Shown here one piece after another: positions 36,001-49,100 of a stretch of DNA of 64,000 bases (position 1 is its first letter; each line of letters opens with the position of its first letter). Origin of the DNA: Brachyhypopomus gauderio (taxonomy: Eukaryota > Chordata > Actinopteri > Gymnotiformes > Hypopomidae); NCBI RefSeq assembly GCF_052324685.1, contig NC_135211.1, positions 12,712,913 through 12,776,912 on the forward strand, written 5' to 3'. The position numbers and the translations under genes are program-made. The notes below the pieces were generated by a model. That model made no database searches. It saw only the letters and a list, made by a program, of their open reading frames with translations, and had not been told where the DNA came from.

Positions 36001-38598
36001 ATTTTTGTCTGTCATCAGAAACCGAATCTAGTGAGGTAAAATCGTACTTTTTGAGTATACTACTCACATGAGTGCAAACATAAGGCTCAGTGTTTCCTGC
36101 TTTTTGGTTTGTTTTTATTTTTGCTTTTTTAAATACAGATTGTCAAATCTGGTCTTTGCATATATTCTTTTTATTATAGTGCTTAATAAATGCACGACAA
36201 AATGTTTGACTAGGTGGAATGAAATCTGCTGTTCCTCCCTTCCTAATGCTTCTGTTCAGGGCACGTTCCCCTCTGGTCTTGATTCTGTGAGAGGGACCAG
36301 GCACCACGGTCTGGTGGAGAGAGTCCATCGAGACCGCAGTCGCATCAACTCGCCACATCGCAGACCCATCGACAAACCGGGACGGCAAATATCCTTCACC
36401 GCCGTCCAGAGCAGACGAGTGTCTGCTTGTGTCTGGCTATAGTGTTAGGATATTTACGAATAGTATTTAAGAAAGGAGTCGGTAGTTTTTACTGATTTAT
36501 TTATTTGCCCTGTGCATATTTCTTTGCGTCTTAACACTCCTCTGAGTAACTGCAGTTTCCTGGGTTCGATGCGGGAGTGGTTAATGCATGAGTGCACGCT
36601 GACCTTTATTCATGTGGGTGGCTCTTTTTTAAGCCGTAGGCTCATTGATGGTCTTCGCTATATGATTATACCATTCAGCTCCCATGGAACTGTTATTGTG
36701 GGTGTGTGTAGTAGCCTGGCACTGTGTTTATGTGTGTGCGTGTCTGTGTCTGTCTGTCGTGGGTGTTAGGACATTTGAATATTTGTACAATACAAACTTC
36801 ACGTCTGATCATCTCGCACGGCCCTCTGCTAGCTCCACCTCTTTCTGAGGCTAGACTAATACAACTCTCCTGTCTTTACACTCTCTCCCTGGTGGTAATA
36901 TACGCAAATTGCAAATACAAAAAAAAATGGCTTAAACTCTCCCAGTTTCACCAAAAAATACCATCTGGAATGCTAACAGAGTTGGATTTGCTTGAGTATG
37001 AAGGAAATTGAGCGTATAAAATAAAGAGCGGCGACTGAATAAATGAGCTGCATTGTCATGCATGCGCGTCATGCTCGATGCTCTGAGCATCACTGGGGCT
37101 GAAATGTCGAGGCTGACGCTAGAGGCCTTGGGTTGGTCCTGATTGTGCTTCAGAGCAGAATTGCTTATCGTTGGCTTTGAAGTCGCGCGGGAGATTAACA
37201 TTTTGAATTATCTATAAGTTTTACTGGGTACTTGTCTATAGTTAATGATGGTGTGGTTGTGCTAGAATCTGTCTGTTCTTAAGCCTCTGATTCTGTGGTG
37301 ATCGAGCAAGAGGAAATGCCCAAACATTTGAGAAGCTTGAATTTTTGAATGACCTGAAATTTTTGTTTCTGTCATCTCGTACCATGAACAACTGCACGTC
37401 TTGTGCATTTGAATGGGAGGGCGTTCTTTGTGATTATAACAACGCTCATCAATAGAACTCAAAGAGCTGTTTTTGGAAGCTCTTGCTTCATCCTTAAAAA
37501 CGTAGGTGTTCTCAGTGCAAAACCTGACCTAAGAGATCCTGGGTTGAACTATAGCATTGCATGCTATGAACTGCTGAAGGATTATTACTGTATTATTCTG
37601 TCATAAGTACAGCTTTTAATCTATGTTGTGTAATAGCTTTTTTTGTGACAACTAAAATGGTATATCTGATTTCTTTACCATTTTCTTTAAGATTACTCCT
37701 TCCATCCACCTTTTAACAGTCATGTTGCCTTGCTAGTTTGTAGTACCTAATGTAGTACTTAATTTAGTTTCATTTTCTCTTTAGGAAGGGTGCCATTTCT
37801 AGTTAGTCAAGCAAGTGTCCCAAAGGCCAGATTATATTTATAACTCTAGAATTGTTTATTTTATAGACTCATAAAGCCAAGAAACCTCTTCTGAAAGCAC
37901 TAAATAATTAGATTAAGGGCTGTCAAACATGCATGTTTGTGTCTTCCTCACTGTGTTTCAAATGAAGGCTCCTAAAGTCTGAATATTCCCTCATTGCTTT
38001 GTATAAATTTTTTAATTCATTTGTTTCTTCAGCACCACATGTCTGACAATGTTGTCTTGCACTTTTTTGTAATTGCCAAGATTAAGCAAGCAGGGATGAC
38101 CACTAACCTCAACCCATTAGCCGGTGCTAATTCTTGGCACGCCCCCGAGACGACGTGTCTCGGAAATTATGTTGCACATTTTGTGAGGTGAACCAGGATG
38201 AACTCCAAATGACTGGTGTGTTTGCCAGAAAAGGGGGTGAAAACGTAGTGGTTTTGGTTGCTACTGGTTGGCCAATGGGAAGGCCTCGTCTAGGTGAGGC
38301 GCTGAAGGTGCTGGCGAGATGACCACAGGCTCTCGGTCACAGAAATCACCGTGCTGTCGGAGCCCCACCAGATGTTGGGCAGAGAAGGCGCCCGACGCTC
38401 GCGTGCACTCGTCCCTCGTTTCGTTTCCGCCTCCCTCTGAGAAGAGATCCGGTACGAGCCGGTATCGTCGTCAGCATTTCCACAAGTGCTGGTCAGACCG
38501 GCGTCCCCTTATGATCTCACGTCACTTCCACAGCAAAAGACCCTCCTCCTTCAGTTCTTGGTATATATAGTTCTTGGCTAGATAATTGTGATTTTTAC

Positions 38599-38633
<35 letters not shown>

Positions 38634-40182
38634 CTCTCCACGACTGTCTTCTTTGACTGAACCACGCAGAGAGCTCTCCCTATGGCACCGTGTACCTGTC
38701 GCCTCCCCCGGACAACAGCTGGAGAAGGTGAGTGCTGTCTTGCACACGGACACGCACAAACAGGAAATGAATTAATTAATGCCTTCAGTCTGGAAGAAGT
38801 CAAAGTGCATGATGGGAAGTGTTTGGGCGGTTCGGATGAGTGACTGGAGTGCTAGGGGCTTGCTGTTGCCTCAGATGGCATTAATAATGAGAGCTTTCGT
38901 TTGGATGCAAGAAAACATACATGGACGATGATGATGATCGACTCCTTTTTGCTACAATGGGGAAAAACCACACGTATTCGTTTCCTCGATGTGTTACCGT
39001 GGGGAGAGCACGGCACAGCGTGGGCCCAGCAGTCTCGCCTTTTAGCGTGGATCAGAACCATTCTCAGAAAACAAACACCAACAGGTCTACCTCGCACAAA
39101 CGGCCTTTTCTCCCTTTCAGTTTGGTGGACGTCTTTCCCTCTTGTGTTTACCAGGGGGTGAATTACAGCCTGTAATAAAAGGCTTAATGGCCCTCCTCCT
39201 CTCTGTACAGTCATGTTTTGAATGTTGGCTTGGCCACGGGCCAGCATGGCTTCTTCCCAACAGCAGCTCCACCGCGAAACTGCTCGTCGCTCCGTGTTGA
39301 CTCTGCTCGACTTGTAAAACCGAACAAGTCCACGCCCTCCGTCACTGTTTACACCTGAGAACAGGTTGGCTGGCGGCTCGTCAGCCCGGCCTTCTGTTCC
39401 CCGATCGCTGCCGTCCTGCTGTGACCGCCATATGCCACCGTGCATGAGACAGCACGCATAACCAATCGCGCTCGCGTTAAAGGAGCCGTTTTTTAAAAGT
39501 TTCTCAAAGTAATATCAAGGATTGAGGTGAAGATTCTAAAAGGGTCTCAAACGGACATGCTGAGCTTTAAGATGTTGAGGCACCGGTCAGGAGAAATCTG
39601 AGCTTGTTGGATCGTTTCTCTCATGCTGAACTCCCGATCAGTACATAATCATCATTCTCTGAACTCCTCATTTCGTGTGGCTCTAAATCAGAGGGTGCAG
39701 ATGGATGTACATGATATGATAAAACACAGGTCAATGTGAACTCCACCGACCAGATCTGTACAACCACTGATTTTTATACATGTGTAAAAATGTGTTTTTG
39801 ATTGTGTAACAATGTATGATATGAAAATGCCAAATGTGTTTTTAATGATGTGTAATTAGTGTTTTGTGATTTCATATCACATCTTATCTGTGTTTTCCTC
39901 CCCCCCACCCCCCTGAGCTCCTAGTGAAGTTCCAGTACTAACTGAAGCCTTCCTCTCTGACCTAACCACCTCTTTCTTTCTCAGGGATGAGTGTGTAGCT
40001 ATCTATGCATCCGCTGTGTGCGTGTGTGTCCCACCAACACTAACACACTGCCAGATACGCTCTCCGCCAAGCTTTGGCCTTCCGCTCCCTTCTGCAACAG
40101 ATTGTGTACTTACTGTGTTGTATGGCGATGCTTCTCTTCTGCACAGGACCTGCAGGAGCAGACTAGCCAGGGCTCAGTGCCC

Positions 40183-40213
<31 letters not shown>

Positions 40214-43200
40214 GGGGGGGGTCTTTTTTTTGCCTTTGAACAAATATTGTGAAGTGTTTTGGTGTTGTTTGGTTTCCCTGCTTTGTCCTTTTTGAACCGA
40301 TAGTGATGTATTTAATTGAATAGTGGGTGTGTGTTCCTGTAACCTGTAATTATTTTCTTTTTGGCAGCATGCATTGTGTTGTCACCTCTGGTTGCTTTTC
40401 TTTTTTTTTTTTTTAAGTATTTTCTTTTTACTGTATCTGTAGACATCGGACGTTTAGCTATAGGTGGAATGACCGGTTCATTCTACATCAGCCATGTTTA
40501 AAGGTTTGAAATCGTACTTGGTCAAACGTGTCTTATCTGGGATGCCTCTAGATTTACTCGTCACTTTCCTCAGCAGTGTGAAAGGGAAGTGGGGGTGGTG
40601 GGGAGGAGGGGGTGTGTGTGAGTGTTTCCAGGGAAAGTTTTTTTGAAGGCATGGCAACAGCTGACTTGGCTATTAAGACCCTTTTGAAGTTTCAGTTTAT
40701 TTAAAAATTCAGTATTGAACTTCAGTGTTTGCAGTGCAGGGTTAAGTGTGAACTCTGATTATGTGAGTTTGCAATTGGCTTTTACTGAATATTTAGCGGA
40801 AGACTTATGGGATTAGGAGAGAGTTAGAGGTAGAGCAATTAACTTTTTTGCTTTGCGCTAGACTCCACAGTTTGCTAGGTGGGCTATGTTTTCACAAGCT
40901 CTGGACTCCATTGTTCCCAGGTTAGCTAGTTGATGCTTGTGTGGCAGCGGCTAGCGTGAGCAGTGCTTTCAGGTCCTTGTGTTTTTTAGAGCGCTTGTAA
41001 CCAGACCACAGGTTCCTCGAGGCTTCCTTATTGAAGAGGCTGGTGTGGGCCGTAGGGCTGGCTGTCTGGCGTCAATAAGAGTATGACGGAGCCCTCACAA
41101 TAAACCTCTGCTGAGATGGCAATGGGCTGTCGGTTTAGCATTGCAGAGGACTGCAGGCTTTTTAGCAATAAGCTACGTGGTTGGAGCTGTTAACTTATCT
41201 GCAAAAGCCACGCTAAGTGGAGCGTTTGGGTGGCGGAGGTGGAGAGGGCTGTTCGACTGGGAGGAAGATGCTAACGCACTGGCCTCCGGGGGCGGGGGAA
41301 GAGGGTCAGGAAATGTTTACAACTTTCTCCACATCTGCAGAGCATTACTTCAGGACATGCTGGAGACGGTCCACTCTCTCCTTAACCCTGTCCGCCCCAT
41401 TCCCGCATTTACGCCGCCTGTGAAACCGCCGGTTTTGATTGGCTCCTGTTCTCCTCTCTGCATCCTGTAGTGGGTGTGGCCCGTTTGTTGTGATGTTGTC
41501 CTTCACTTGGCTCAGAGGCTCTTCATCTCTCCTAAGAGATCAAAGTGGCGTTTGCTGTGTCATGGCTCTTGTTTGGCATCAGGAGACCAGCAGGCACTGC
41601 CAGTCATTTGGTCAGCGTTAATGAAAGGATTTGCCCGGCACTGCTGTGAAACGGAGGAATAGTTTGTACCTTGTTGACTGTATAGAGCAGGGGTAATCAA
41701 TTAAATCTTTCCGCGGTCCATTTTTGGCAGATAGCTCAGACCTTAGGTCCGGGTTCGCGGTGGCGAACGAAAGTTGTTGAGCAGGGGGGGGTTGAACGTA
41801 ACACTCAAATGGGTGGTGAACATAACACTCGTCTGAAAATAAATTCTCCGTTTTAAAATATAGTCTCCCGTTAAAATTTTTTTGGCATTTGGGTCCGTAT
41901 CCAGTTAATCAGGAATGTGATTGGGTCCGGACAGGACGGCGTTCGGGTCCGGATCCGGACCGCGGTCCGCCATTTGGTGATACCTGGTATAGAGCTTCTA
42001 AAGCAGGTCTTGTGCTTTGTGTTATTTCCTGATCATATTTCAGGGCTGTTTTTGCCCCCAAAATGTTTTTGATCAATGGTGCATTATGCTGTCCAGACAG
42101 CCACAATTCGAGTATATATGTAGTGTAAAATGGGCAAGGCTGTAAGTTTTAGCCAAGGTTCAGCATGTTTGGCGAAATCCAGAGAGAGGGCCGGTTTCAT
42201 TTTGGAACGGGGAGCTCGGTGGCCCCAGGGGTCTGGCATTCTCTCTGGTGGGTGGGTAAAGGCGGTTTTAGCCTGGCCCCGAGGCCTGGTAGGGTCCACA
42301 TGTTGTCCCAGGAGAGCCCAGCTGGGCTGGGTCAGGTTTGGGGTCAGTGGTGCTCTCTGGGTCCCACGCTCTCCCACGCTTTCCCTGCTTTGGTTGCTAC
42401 ACTCCCTCCTGGGAGGGCACCCTCAGAAGGCACTGTGTCCCAGAGACATGAAGGGTGACCCAACAGTAATATGCGCTCAATAAATGGTCTGTCCACCGTC
42501 TCTGTGGCCCTGGTGGGCTTTTTTCTGTGTGCCAGATTTCAGACATCTGCGTTTCAGATCAGGCTTGACTGGCGTGGTGGTTAAATGGCAGAGGGAAAAA
42601 CCCAGCTGATTTCAGCACAGGGCACCGTCCGCTGGCCTTGCCCCTGTTGAATTTGCCCCTGCTGGATTCGCCCCTCCCGCACATGTTAAAGCTTCAGTCT
42701 CTGCTTATGTGCGGAGAGTGCCACCTGTAATTTGCACTCCCAGAAATTGTGGCAGCGAGGAGAAATGAGAATAGTAGTTCTCCATATGGCATGTGTTGCT
42801 AAGCCTTAATAGAAACAGCAGGGTGGGAGGGAGCGGTTAGAAAGCTTTATGTGGAAATGTGTAACGAAACTGGTGTCTAGTGCACGATGAGTTGTAAAGA
42901 GATGGTCCAGCCTTTGGGGTTTTGTTTGTTTCTCATGTGCATATTTATGGTTCTTTTTTTTTTCTTGACCATTTGTTGTGTTTGTGCTGGTAAAGCATTG
43001 CAACACCCTCATATGTGCCCAAAAGCAGTTATGCTCTACATAGCTTTCCCCCACCTGTCGTGGAGACAGATTGAAAATGGCTATTTGTTTTTGTTGTTGT
43101 TTTCCCTAGAGGTCTTTGCTTGTAAGAACTGCACCGCCCTCTTTTAGTGGAAATGTTAGAAGGCAACGCTGGTGTTTTAAAAAGCTTCATGCACGGACTG

Positions 43201-43888
43201 CGTGCCCTCCACGGGGGGGGGGCTCTGCATTTGAATGCACCATGTGCACCAGCTGGGTCTGGGAAGCAGTTACTGCTGCTGTTAGAACAGCTGGCACATC
43301 TGCATTACTACAGCGTAGCACAGCTGACCCACACAGATATGATATTTGAGTTGGGAATTACTCAAAACTGTCTTAATAGATTACAGTTAATTAATGCCCA
43401 TTAGAGGCTGTGGATTTAGCACTTGTTGTGTTGGTCCTCTGATCTCTCCCAGGCTTGACGGTCAGCGTAGTCGACCCGTAGCTGTACGTCAGCGAGGTGT
43501 TGCAGTGCTGGGCTAACGGCCCACGTCGGGCTTCCACTCTTCCGTCATCTCCGCAGCTTTCTGTCTTTCCCTCTATTCTCTGCCTCGTCTCCCTGTACTA
43601 ACACCCCTTGGCCAGTGTGAGCACCAGGCTGTGTGTGGGTGTGTGTGTGTGTGTGTGTGTGGGGGGGGGGTGTAGGCGGGTGTGGGTGTAGTAGTGATTA
43701 ACACACGGTTGTTTCCATTTCCAAAGGGAGCAGCAGCCCTGGACTGAGGAGAAACGCCCTGGGTTTAGATTAATATCGCAGCTCAACAGGTGACCTTTGA
43801 CCCTAAAAACTCACTCCGATTTCACCGATCAACTCCTCTGGACTTCTGCCTCTGATTCTCTTTCTCCAACCTTGTCATTCTCTATGCC

Positions 43889-43919
<31 letters not shown>

Positions 43920-46091
43920 GTCTCTCTCACACACGCATGCACGCACGCACACACACACATTCCTTTCAATTTTCATTCATTCTTCTTATCATGAAGTCTC
44001 CTCTAGGTCTAGCAAACAAATGACTAATTATGGTTTCTTTGGTGCTTTTGTCTTTAAATCATATTTGACACTCAAGAATAACAAGAAAATTCTCTGCAAT
44101 AATGAATAATTCATATTTCATTACAAAACAACTAAAGCAGACATGCAAATTCAAAATAAGAATTCTGTTTTTAATCCCAGATAAGTCCAATATTAATGGA
44201 TAATGAACCTGTCTTGTTGATGGTTGGTGAACTGAACAATGCTACTGTATTCCACATATATAAAATTAGATCAAACGAAGTTTCCTTGGAGACATTTTTG
44301 AGTAATTAAACGAAATGTATAAATTTCTGTTCGATATGATCTTGTTCTAAACATTCTGTTGAATGAAAAGGGGGGGTTGTGCCACCTCCTACTGTTGGTG
44401 TCCGTAAACGACGCTACGTCACGGTGAATCACACCATTCCTTTGTAGCTCTTGGCGACGCTGTCGTAAAAATCTAGACCCAAAGCTGCTTTTTTCGTTGA
44501 AAAAAATGTGACGATCAGGGGTTCGAGCACTCTGCCCCGAATGTGCGCTCGGCCGGAGAGATCCAGAAGAGGCCCGGAGCTTCCTGAAGAGCCCGCGGTG
44601 GAGATCTCATGCATAAGTGGTTAAATGGAGCAGTCGGTGCAGGTGCAGGGTGGCTGTTGGACTGGCCTGCTTGTGTGGATGCGGAAGGGCTCAGGCCCTC
44701 CTGTCGGTCCACTCTTAAACATGCAGCTGTTGTAGAGCCAGAATACCAGTAACTAGTTCTCTTTCCCCACATCTCTCTCTCTCTGTCTGTCTGTCTTCGT
44801 CTCTCTCTCTCTGTCTGTCTGTCTGTTGATCTGTCGCTCACACCCAGAACCAATTCAGACTCCGCTCTGCATACCAGCGCTATGAACCCCAACCCACAGG
44901 ATCCGTTCGGCATGAACCAGCAGATGGGGCGATGCCCGCCCCAGCGTAACGGTGAGCCCTGCAAGCGCCTTCTGCTGGCCGGCTTGAACGCGGCCCTTGT
45001 ACGGGTGGGGGAGGGGCGGTCTTTTAAACGGCTTCCGGGGGGGGGGGGGGACACACGGATGGGCATAGGTGGGGTGGGGGGGGACTACAGCTCCCGTGTC
45101 TGCATTAATGTGGTGTTTCTGTCTCTTGCCACTGATTTTGAGAGGTGCGAACGTTAAATTGAAAATGTATGACTTGTTCCTCTCTGGTAGGTCATTAAAA
45201 CTGCTCTACGTATCCTGGCTCTGCTCCTCGGGGTGATTGCAACTGCTGTTTGGCTGTTTGTTTAGAAAGCCCCATGTCACTGATTAACACATTTGTGTGG
45301 TTCATACCCTATAATGCACACATGGAGTATGCCGTGGAATTAGGGCCTCTGGCAACAGCACTTGTATTTGAGCCCGTGTGTTCCCTGTAGCAGAGACCTT
45401 CAGTGTGTTTATTTTATTTCACTGCAGTGGGCCTCAGTGCTGGGGACCATGTGCACAGCATGGTTGTAAGTTTCCCCTGCTCCAGCACACCTGACTCAAG
45501 CCAGGGGGTTTAGAATTGGGAAAACACTGAAACTGCTAGAACAGGGGTTAGAATAAGGAAAACACTCAAACTGTTCCCCCTGCCTGTGCTGAGATCAAGG
45601 AGCATTTATATTATCAGCTACCCAGTCCAGCATGGAGCTTCTCTGTTGATGCATAAGGCAGTTTTCCCATGGGTATGTGAATATTAAATATCTGTAGTGA
45701 TCTGCATTTGTCATCAAGTGTTTTAAATATAATAAAATATTATTACAACAAAAATAAGACTCAGCACTGTAGTTGGATTCTGTGCTGCGCTGTCCTTAAT
45801 TTGCTGACGGCCCTGTATCGTTATTGCAGTAATGCTGAGATGATATTTAAATGAGAGGCATTCTGCTCTTGCCAAACATGTCGCAGTTAACTTGGGCTGC
45901 ACTGAAACGTTTTCTCCCTCCTGATGCTCGGTGTGAAAGGCGAGTAACACCAGCGCAGCCCGTCGGTTTCCTGTAATGAGCACCCAAAGAAACAAGACGA
46001 CAGTCATGGGTATTTAAATGGTCACCTGGGAGCATAATGGCAGCAGCTCCCCTACTGAGCCTCGTACATGTGGAACAGGGAGGACAGGAAG

Positions 46092-46182
<91 letters not shown>

Positions 46183-49100
46183 CTGCCCCTTCCCTGTGTG
46201 ACTTGCAGGAGGAGAGTTTGTACAACTAAAACACAGCGAGGATGTAGTTTATTGGGTCTGTGCAGGGGCGGGTGGGATTACCTCATGGTTTTCCTGATGG
46301 ATTACCTCTTCTTTGTTTAGTCAACATGTTTAAGCAGGATGTCGTGTGAAGTATCCAGGGCAGGTCTGGAGCAGGCAAGCTTTGGTTTCTGTGTCTTGGG
46401 GCTCTTGACTTTTGTAGAGACCTGCTGGCTGATGCGCAGAAGTTAAGGTTATGAAATTAGTGGCAGCTTGGATTAAATATAATTTTGCCACCCATACTTT
46501 ACATTTTAGCAATGCACACACACAGTGGTGGAATAATTGATTGAATTGAATTGATTGGACAGTGAAAAAGGTCCATCTATTTTATATAACACCTGCCATA
46601 ATACTATTGTTATTTTGATACAGTGTAGGCTCCCCCATCAAAGCAGAGTTACATGATCCTAGATCAAAATATTAATGATGTATGCTACTAGCTACTGCTT
46701 GGGTGTTTACAGGACATCCATTTCATCTTATGAAGTTGTCAGGCTGTAGATATCTGACCATCTGTAGTATTTATTCTGTGTGTGTAGTGGCTCTCACAGA
46801 AGTCTTTGATTCTTTTATTAAAAATGGTCAAAGAACAGCTCTTTATGCCCTATTGGATTCAAGCACAGACATACACGTGTGAATTGTAAGGTATTTGAAC
46901 ATGAGAGATGGCCCTGCCTTATTTGTTGACTGTTCACAGCACCCGCTGCATTGGTAGATTGGTAGATGGGGTAAGTGGGTAGGAAGGTGGCGGGTAACGG
47001 AGTGCCACCAGCCATTTATTTGCCCCCATTGTTGCACCCGAGTAGGTCCGTAATGGCCGTGTGGAGCAGGGGGTCCTGGCTCTGTGCCCACCCAGCACCA
47101 GCGCGCAGACGGAAGGAGAAAGAAGACCTGTTCCCTGAAGGAGCGCTCCGCTGCGCCACAAAACACTCTCCTTTGATTCCCATAATACTAGTGGTCACGC
47201 GAGAACCCCAAACCCCCCCCCCCGGACTGCACGCTCCCTCCCACCCTGCTTCTCCTCTTAAGACCGATAGACCAGTCCTGCTTCCTTCCCAGGCCTGTCC
47301 TGTCTGTGGTGGGTGGGGCTAGTGTGCACTCTGACTCGGTGGTGGGTGGGGCTAGTGTGCACTCTGACTCGGTGGTGGGTGGGGCTAGTGTGCACTCTGA
47401 CTCGGTGGTGGGTGGGGCTAGTGTGCACTCTGACTCGGTGGTGGGTGGGGCTAGTGTGCACCCTGACTCGGTGGTGGGTGGGGCTAGTGTGCATCCTGAC
47501 TCGGTGGTGGGTGGGGCTAGTGTGCCCTCTGACTGAATCGGTTTGTATGAACCAAAAGTGGGTTTTTGCGTGCAGGGCTGCAGCTTTAAGTCGTAAAGAG
47601 CCGTTTATTGTTTATTGAAATGTAAACAAACATGTTTACCTGAAGCAAGCTGGTTTCTGCTGCATTACTGTTGGGGGGTCAGAATGTCCATCTCCGACAC
47701 AACATGGCTCTGGGTAGTGCTTTACTGCAGTATCGGCTTTGTCAGTACAGTTGTCTGCAGTTGTCCGTGTAACTGGAAGCATCCATCTTTGGCATGCATG
47801 ATTCTCAATGTTGCTAGAGACAGATGTACTAAATATGTTAAATGTGAGGTAAGATGTATTGCTTTGTGTTGTTTTATTAAGTCTTCTTTTCTTTCTTTTT
47901 CTTTTTTTGGCAATGTAGCCAGCATGAATGAAGCGGAGGTGGATGGCACAGGTGATGGTGAGTGCATTCTAGAAGCCAAATCACCATATTAACTACATTA
48001 GTGAGCATTCTCGCCTTGATCTTGAAATTTGGATGCATTCTCCTGACTGTCTAGATCACGGTTTCTCTTCCGAGGCTGGGGTTGACCATGTTTTCTATGA
48101 CACCGGTGTGTGATTGTTAGTGCCCCCTGCTGGCAAGAATGTTCAGTCACGGCGTCGTTATCCTTTTTACACAATGGGAAGTCTGATGTTGTCCTACATT
48201 TGATAAACATCAATAGGAGGTATTAATATGATGGTTTTTGCAGAGTCTGCCCTTGGTGATTTACGTGTTTGTGCCGTCTGACGTGCCTGTTCTGGTGGTG
48301 GTCTGATGTGAGGGAGCTGGTGGTGATCTCTGCTTCTCCCCTGCAGTGTTCTCCTTCCCCGCTGTTCCTAATGAGGAGAGTCTGATTGGTGTGAACAAGC
48401 CACTGCCCAAGCAGCTGTGGGAGGCCAAGAAGGTGAGAGGAGGTGTTGGGAGGAGGCGTTGGGAGGAGGCGTTGGGAGGAGGGCGTTGGGAGGAGGGCGT
48501 TGGGAGGGCAGCGTTGGGAGGAGGCGTTGGAAGGAGGGCGTTGGGAGGGCGGCGTTGGGAGGAGGGCGTTGGGAGGAGGGCGTTGGGAGGAGGGCGTTGG
48601 GAGGGCGGCGTTGGGAGGAGGGCGTTGGGAGGGCGGCGTTGGGAGGGCGGCGTTGGGAGGGCGGCGTTGGGAGGGCGGCGTTGGGAGGGCGGCGTTGGGA
48701 GGGCGGCGTTGGGAGGAGGGCGTTGGGAGGGCGGCGTTGGGAGGGCGGCGTTGGGAGGGCGGCGTTGGGAGGGCGGCGTTGGGAGGAGGGCGTTGGGAGG
48801 TGGCGTTGGGAGGAGGGCGTTGGGAGGGCGGCGTTGGGAGGGCGGCGTTGGGAGGGCGGCGTTGGGAGGGCGGCGTTGGGAGGGCGGCGTTGGGAGGTGG
48901 CGTTGGGAGGAGGGCGTTGGGAGGGCGGTACTGTCGCATGGAGTGTGCAGCTCTGCACAACTCCTCCCCTGTCGGCCATTACCGTCATAGTGGACTCTTT
49001 TAGTTTGATATTGCAAATGCGTAAATAGTTAAATGTAAGTATTATCAGGAAATGTTGACATTGGTCTCAGATATTCTTGATGGGGCTGAGTGGAATTTAG

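Noticed and set aside
36389..36442. Continuation of CRTC3 exon 3 past 36388 (reading through ATATCC)
   Set aside because: The continuation has no family similarity, while splicing at ATATCCTT to the AC at 38665 restores the conserved AESSPYG sequence in frame.
44515..45066. 183-codon minus-strand open frame over CRTC3 exon 6
   Set aside because: It is antisense to a conserved coding exon and to CT repeats; the plus-strand exon accounts for the open frame.
48223..49028. Open frames of 186-251 codons on both strands (Arg/Gly/Trp-rich or Pro/Ser-rich)
   Set aside because: These are translations of the G-rich minisatellite in CRTC3 intron 8; only 48347-48432 within this span is real coding sequence (exon 8).
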